From Clostridia bacterium (GTDB taxonomy: Bacteria > Bacillota > Clostridia > UBA1381 > UMGS1253), in assembly GCA_017411585.1 (NCBI GenBank), contig JAFQPV010000052.1:1-9796 (forward strand): a stretch of DNA of 9,796 nucleotides, read 5' to 3'. The notes under the pieces are model-generated. The model saw only the letters and a program-made list of their open reading frames with translations. It searched no databases and was not told where the DNA came from. This document shows, piece after piece, positions 6,672 through 9,796 of this stretch; positions within the stretch are counted from its first letter, which is position 1; every line of letters begins with the position of its first letter. The position numbers and the translations under genes are program-made.

Positions 6672-8105
6672 TTGCATCCGCAGGAGATTTGCGATAAATA
6701 TGTCAAGGAAAACAACGCGATTTCGCGTGTGTTGGATGCAGGCTACGGTAAGATATATCTTCTGTATATCAAGCAGCTTTGCGATATGGAAGCGATGCGC
6801 CAGGATATTATGCGCCCGATTTTGCAGTACTGGCATTACTTGAAAAAGCCGTTGAGCGTGCAGGAGTTATATACACAGGTGCTGTGCGTAGAGGAATGTA
6901 AGCTGCTTAAATGTGAAGAAGAAATTGAGCCACAGCTTTTTTCGGGCATTGCGATTTTGCTGTTGGAGAGCGGCGAGGGCATTTTAATCAACATCCGCAA
7001 GAATGCAAGCTCGTCGCCGTCTGCGCCGGAGCTGAATTACTCAGTATGGGGCGCAAAGGATTCGTTTGTTGAAAATATAGAAATCAATCTTTCGCTTTTG
7101 CGCTACCGCATGAAGGACCCGCGTCTGCGTACAGAGATGATTTTGGTCGGCAAGCGCACACAGACGGCAGTGCTTGTCAGCTATTTAAGCGATGTTGCAA
7201 ATGATAAGTACGTCGATTTGGTGCGCAAGCGGCTGAAAACAATTGATATTGACGGTATTTTAGAGGCGGGACATCTGCAATGGTTTTTGAAGGATAAAAA
7301 GTTCGGCTTGTTTCCACAGGTGGGACTTGAACAGCGTGTCGACCTTGCGTGCGGCGCGATGCTTGAAGGTAAGGTGCTGATATTGTGCGAGGGAAGCCCG
7401 GTTGCCATTATTGCGCCGAAGCTGCTTGCAGAGTTTTTTCATGCCGATGACGACGAGAGCGAAACGGTGTATTTTTCCGTCTTTTCCAAGATACTGCGGT
7501 TTTTGTGTGTCCTGATTTCCGTCACCATTACACCACTGTATATTGCTTTGGTCGCCTTCCATGCAGAAGCCCTGCCGACAGCATATACGATGGTGCTTGC
7601 TTCGGGCAGGGCAGGTGTACCGGTGACGGTGGTCACGGAGATTATCCTTATGGAGATTTTGGTCGAGGTTTTGAGGGAGTGTCTGATGCGTATCCCCAAA
7701 AACATCGGCTCCGCCATCGGTATTGTCGGCGGTATCGTTGTCGGACAGGCAACTGTAGAGGCAGGCATTGTCAGCCCGCTTGTGCTCGTTATTGTTGCGC
7801 TGTCGCTGATGACCTCGTTTGTTGTGCCGGATTACAGTCTTTCGGGCACGGTGCGCATAGTGAAGTTTGCTATGATTTTTCTGACGGCTTTTTTTGGTAT
7901 GCTCGGCTTGACAGCAGGCTTGTTTTTGCTCTTCGGTGCGGCGATTTCGGATACGTCGTTGCATACGCCGTATTTTGCGCCGTATGCACCGTTTTCCTTG
8001 CGCGATGCACTTAAAAGCATCTTTACAAACAAGTATGTATCTGTGTGCAGGCCTTCCTTTTTACACCCGAAAAACAAAGTGCGGCAAAAGAAAAAGACGT
8101 CATAA
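6672..8105 (+). CDS. gerAA: GerAA-type spore germination protein (germinant receptor A subunit)
   Basis: 477 residues from TTG 6672. The A subunit has a large N-terminal cytoplasmic region followed by a membrane domain and, in known receptors, forms the oligomer thought to act as the germinant-gated channel. The soluble region holds the conserved FVENIEINLSLLRYRMKDPRL (132-152), a stretch with IDIDGILEAG (191-200), FPQVGLEQRVD (214-224) and LEGKVLILCEGSPVAIIAP (231-249). The membrane part holds about five to six helices between 270 and 425, with FSKILRFLCVLISVTITPLYIALVAFH, EILVEVLRECLMRIP, and the highly conserved VVGQATVEAGIVSPLVLVIVALS (356-378). PYFAPYAPF (433-441) and a basic tail follow. 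A shadow frame upstream would give six extra residues (GTG 6654), rejected on ribosome-binding grounds. It is the last gene of the operon; its final codons are in a terminator stem and overlap the end of the opposing AraC gene by six bases. Confidence 0.93.
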   Translation: MHPQEICDKYVKENNAISRVLDAGYGKIYLLYIKQLCDMEAMRQDIMRPILQYWHYLKKPLSVQELYTQVLCVEECKLLKCEEEIEPQLFSGIAILLLESGEGILINIRKNASSSPSAPELNYSVWGAKDSFVENIEINLSLLRYRMKDPRLRTEMILVGKRTQTAVLVSYLSDVANDKYVDLVRKRLKTIDIDGILEAGHLQWFLKDKKFGLFPQVGLEQRVDLACGAMLEGKVLILCEGSPVAIIAPKLLAEFFHADDDESETVYFSVFSKILRFLCVLISVTITPLYIALVAFHAEALPTAYTMVLASGRAGVPVTVVTEIILMEILVEVLRECLMRIPKNIGSAIGIVGGIVVGQATVEAGIVSPLVLVIVALSLMTSFVVPDYSLSGTVRIVKFAMIFLTAFFGMLGLTAGLFLLFGAAISDTSLHTPYFAPYAPFSLRDALKSIFTNKYVSVCRPSFLHPKNKVRQKKKTS

Positions 8106-8120
8106 GACGTCTTTTTCTTT
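8087..8120. terminator. Bidirectional intrinsic terminator shared by the A-subunit gene and the AraC gene
   Basis: A perfect 15-base stem: AAAGAAAAAGACGTC (8087-8101), loop ATAA (8102-8105), and the exact complement (8106-8120). The 3' arm ends in a T-rich run on each strand. Both stop codons lie inside: the A-subunit TAA occupies 8103-8105 in the loop and the AraC TGA is at 8102-8100. The hairpin therefore also encodes the last residues of both proteins. Confidence 0.9.
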
Positions 8121-8825
8121 ATGCTTTTTGGCAATTCTGCAGTAATAGGACACACTGTTAAATCCTGCCTCTAACGCAGCTTCCTCTACGGTGTAGCCGG
8201 AAAAAAGCAGGCTTTCGACATGCTTTAAGCGCAATTGATTTCTGTATTCTACCGGCGTAAGTCCCGTATGCTCGCGAAACAGCTTTCGAAACTGACTTTC
8301 ACTCATATAAATGGTTTTTGCATATTTTGAAATTGGTTCGTTTTTTTGGTATTCGCGGCGTAGCAGCTCAACGGCGGGGAGAATTTTTGAATTTTTCTGC
8401 GCGGTGTTTTCCTGCAAAAGATAAATGATGCGGTACAGACAGGAAAGATAGTGGTTGGGATTTGTTACGCTGCTTTCGTATTTTACGCACTGGTGGATGG
8501 AGATGATAACGGCGGGATTTTCTGCGAAAATGCGGATGTCGTCCCAAAGCGTACCCTGCAAGCGCTCGAAAATAAAGGTGTGTGTTACATTGTCATCTGC
8601 TTCATAGTGGCTGTCAATGGTCAGCCCCTGCGGCAAATACACACACTGTCCTGCGTTGGCAGTATAGGTTTGCCCTGCAGAGTAAAAGGTGATTGTGCCC
8701 TTTGCGATATAGATGAGGCGGTCGAGTACGCGCGGTGCATTTTCCGTATAAAAATGATTTTTCGGGCGTGTTGCCGTTATAAACATAACCTTGCCGATGG
8801 CGGCGCTGTTTTCAAACGAATGCAT
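8100..8825 (-). CDS. AraC-family transcriptional regulator
   Basis: 241 residues from ATG 8825. The N-terminal ~130 residues look like a cupin sensor domain (LDRLIYIAKGTITFYSAGQTYTANAGQCVYLPQG, with the usual GQ/LPQG turn). The C-terminal ~95 residues are the double HTH: YAKTIYMSESQFRKLFREHTGLTPVEYRNQLRLKHVESLL is the first HTH with its linker helix, and YTVEEAALEAGFNSVSYYCRIAKKHK is the second recognition helix region. It ends just after the KKH position, lacking the short G-x-x-P-x-x-YR tail found in many relatives. Start choice: a longer reading to GTG 8870 lacks a good site, whereas AGGAGG (8838-8833) is seven bases upstream of ATG 8825, and the longer reading would cover its own promoter. 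It is divergent from the GH39 gene and probably regulates it, and perhaps itself. The ligand is unknown but likely a sugar. The second HTH is complete enough to fold, so function is likely. Confidence 0.9.
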   Translation of the reverse strand: MHSFENSAAIGKVMFITATRPKNHFYTENAPRVLDRLIYIAKGTITFYSAGQTYTANAGQCVYLPQGLTIDSHYEADDNVTHTFIFERLQGTLWDDIRIFAENPAVIISIHQCVKYESSVTNPNHYLSCLYRIIYLLQENTAQKNSKILPAVELLRREYQKNEPISKYAKTIYMSESQFRKLFREHTGLTPVEYRNQLRLKHVESLLFSGYTVEEAALEAGFNSVSYYCRIAKKHKEKDVL

Positions 8826-8832
8826 TTTGTCG

Positions 8833-8838
8833 CCTCCT
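8833..8838 (-). promoter_or_regulatory. Ribosome binding site of the AraC gene
   Basis: Perfect AGGAGG on the minus strand, seven bases before ATG 8825. It decides against the GTG start at 8870. Confidence 0.8.
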
Positions 8839-8860
8839 ATCATCGAATTGTACTGTCTAA

Positions 8861-8889
8861 AGTTTAGCACAGTGGCGAGAAAGTGTCAA
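8861..8889 (-). promoter_or_regulatory. Sigma-A-type promoter of the AraC gene
   Basis: Read on the minus strand: perfect -35 TTGACA (8889-8884), 17-base spacer, -10 TAAACT (8866-8861; four of six). The predicted transcript starts near 8854, about 30 bases before the ATG. The GTG codon of the longer reading (8870-8868) lies in the spacer, so it could not be translated from this promoter. Confidence 0.65.
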
Positions 8890-8960
8890 TGAATTGGGAA
8901 AGAATATGCTTGAAATGGAAAATGAAATCGTTGGATTGTGCATTGTGGGTGCAATTCATT
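8888..8960. repeat. Spaced inverted repeat in the AraC/GH39 intergenic region, possible operator pair
   Basis: AATGAATTG (8888-8896) and its exact reverse complement CAATTCATT (8952-8960), 55 bases apart. The left copy touches the -35 of the AraC promoter, the right copy lies in the spacer of the GH39 promoter, and the centre is near 8924. This position is what one would expect of paired sites for a divergent regulator. A 9-base match could also arise by chance in an A/T-rich gap, so this is a candidate only. Confidence 0.35.
8922..8936 (+). promoter_or_regulatory. Possible cre (CcpA) box between the divergent promoters
   Basis: ATGAAATCGTTGGAT matches the degenerate cre consensus WTGNAANCGNWNNCW at all fixed positions but one (the C near the 3' end). 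It is a few bases upstream of the GH39 -35. The left half is good and the right half weak, so confidence is modest. Carbon catabolite control would suit a glycosidase gene. Confidence 0.3.
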
Positions 8961-8971
8961 TGTGGTACAAT
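8943..8971 (+). promoter_or_regulatory. Promoter of the GH39 gene with extended -10
   Basis: TTGTGG (8943-8948), 17-base spacer, TACAAT (8966-8971) preceded by TGG, giving the extended -10 form TGnTACAAT. The weak -35 with a strong extended -10 fits an activator-dependent promoter. The predicted start of transcription is near 8978, about 18 bases before the ATG. Confidence 0.6.
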
Positions 8972-8995
8972 GAGGACGGAAACGGAGGGGTATGT

Positions 8996-9796
8996 ATGCA
9001 AATTACGGTAAATAATAAAACCGAAGGGCAAGTAAAAAATTTTTGGAATGCTATCCACTTTCACCCGACGGATGCCATTGAGGACGCGTGGGGGCAGCGG
9101 ATTTTAAACCGCGTTGCCGAAGATAACGTTGCACGAACAGTGCGTATGTACACGATGATGGAAGACATCGTTCGTTTAGATGCAAACGGAAATTTGCAGT
9201 ATGACTTTACTGAAAACGATGTGCGTATGGATTATATGGTGCAAAAGGGCTTTGATTTGCTTTTGTCCTATAATTTTATTCCGCCGTGCATTTCATCCGA
9301 CCCGGAAGAAGTGAGCAAGGTTTGCAAAAAGGCAACTCGCTATAAGGGAAAGTTTATTGTGACCGCGCCGCCGAAGGACTATAAGCTGTGGGAAGAGATT
9401 TGCTATAATTATACAAAGCATATTGTTGAGCGTTATGGATTTGAACGCGTAAAACAATGGAAGCTGCAGTGCTTTAATGAGCCGGATTCTCGTTCGTTTT
9501 TTATGCGCAGTGAGGAGAATCGTGCAATCAAGGCGAAGGAATACTGCAAGCTCTATGATGCATTTGAAGCAGGGATTCGCCGTGTGAGCGACGATTTGTT
9601 TATTGGTGGTCCTGCGTTGGCGTTTTACTGTGATTTTCTCGATGTTTTCTTAACGCACGTGCGCGAAAACAAAAAGAAGATGGACTATATTTGTTTTCAT
9701 GTTTACGGAACGGGACCGGATGCGTTAAATGCCGGCGGTGAGATTACTGTAGAAAACTGTATGCGCCTTTTGCGCGATACGATGGCGCATATCCGT
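8996..9796 (+). CDS. GH39-like glycoside hydrolase (beta-xylosidase/alpha-L-iduronidase fold), N-terminal part
   Basis: An open frame from ATG 8996 with no stop, running past the right edge (267 codons present). GGAGGGG (8984-8990) is five bases upstream; the overlapping ATG at 8992 meets a stop after seven codons. The translation begins MQITVNNKTEGQVKNFWNAI, has a TIM-barrel-like start (ARTVRMYTMMEDIVRLD, 46-62), VQKGFDLLLSYNFIPPCIS (82-100), then WKLQCFNEPDSRSFF (155-169), where Glu162 in FNEPD is the expected acid/base of the clan GH-A family, and YICFHVYGTG (231-240) like the FHxY strand of GH39. The nucleophile glutamate would lie beyond the window. There is no signal peptide, so it probably acts on imported oligosaccharides in the cytoplasm. 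It is divergent from an AraC regulator. Other clan GH-A families cannot be fully excluded, and specificity is unknown. Confidence 0.8.
   Translation, partial: MQITVNNKTEGQVKNFWNAIHFHPTDAIEDAWGQRILNRVAEDNVARTVRMYTMMEDIVRLDANGNLQYDFTENDVRMDYMVQKGFDLLLSYNFIPPCISSDPEEVSKVCKKATRYKGKFIVTAPPKDYKLWEEICYNYTKHIVERYGFERVKQWKLQCFNEPDSRSFFMRSEENRAIKAKEYCKLYDAFEAGIRRVSDDLFIGGPALAFYCDFLDVFLTHVRENKKKMDYICFHVYGTGPDALNAGGEITVENCMRLLRDTMAHIR

Noticed and set aside
7260..7964. Long minus-strand open frame of 234 codons inside the A-subunit gene
   Set aside because: It is antisense to strongly conserved GerAA sequence, has low-complexity His/Arg/Asn-rich content, and has no ribosome binding site.
8826..8870. N-terminal extension of the AraC protein to GTG 8870
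   Set aside because: The GTG lies in the spacer of the predicted AraC promoter, and AGGAGG points to ATG 8825.
1..9796. Mobile elements, CRISPR repeats, tRNA, rRNA or riboswitches
   Set aside because: No transposase or integrase motifs, no regularly spaced repeats, no cloverleaf or conserved RNA signatures were seen, and the gaps between genes are too short for a riboswitch.

Overview
The window looks like a chromosomal segment from an endospore-forming, low-to-medium G+C Firmicute, most likely a gut Clostridia lineage. The signs are a complete GerA-type spore germinant receptor operon, Gram-positive ribosome binding sites (AGGAGG, GAGGTGA), TTG starts, sigma-A-type promoters with 17-base spacers, and families common in Clostridia (DUF2974/Mbeg1-like hydrolase, GxDLY-type SGNH hydrolase, GH39). 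There is no transposase, integrase, CRISPR array, tRNA or rRNA. Coding density is very high, and the longest stretches without a gene are about 125 bases.

Layout. (1) 2-346 (+): C-terminal part of a KDPG/KHG aldolase, ending at a perfect bidirectional terminator palindrome. (2) 387-1454 (-): intracellular SGNH/GDSL-type esterase with its own promoter. (3) 1533-4455 (-): a three-gene, translationally coupled operon read as DUF2974 alpha/beta hydrolase, nucleoside hydrolase, ribokinase, closed by an intrinsic terminator. The last two form a short pathway: nucleoside to base plus ribose, then ribose to ribose 5-phosphate. (4) 4583-8105 (+): germinant receptor operon in the order B subunit, C subunit (lipoprotein), A subunit, preceded by a sigma-G-like forespore promoter. 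(5) 8100-8825 (-): AraC-family regulator, tail to tail with the A subunit; their ends overlap inside one bidirectional terminator. (6) 8996-9796 (+): N-terminal 267 residues of a GH39-like glycoside hydrolase, divergent from the AraC gene and running off the window.

How it works together. Apart from the receptor, the content is sugar and nucleoside catabolism: aldolase, esterase, nucleoside hydrolase, ribokinase, and an AraC-regulated glycosidase. The AraC/GH39 intergenic region carries two good divergent promoters, a 9-base inverted repeat touching both of them, and a cre-like box, which suggests local AraC control plus possible carbon catabolite control. The gerA-type operon is a separate, sporulation-timed unit.

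I see no clearly new system. The points most worth a second look are the coupling of a DUF2974 hydrolase to an atypical nucleoside hydrolase and ribokinase, the B-C-A order and sigma-G-like promoter of the germination operon, and the very compact 3' ends where stop codons lie inside terminator hairpins.
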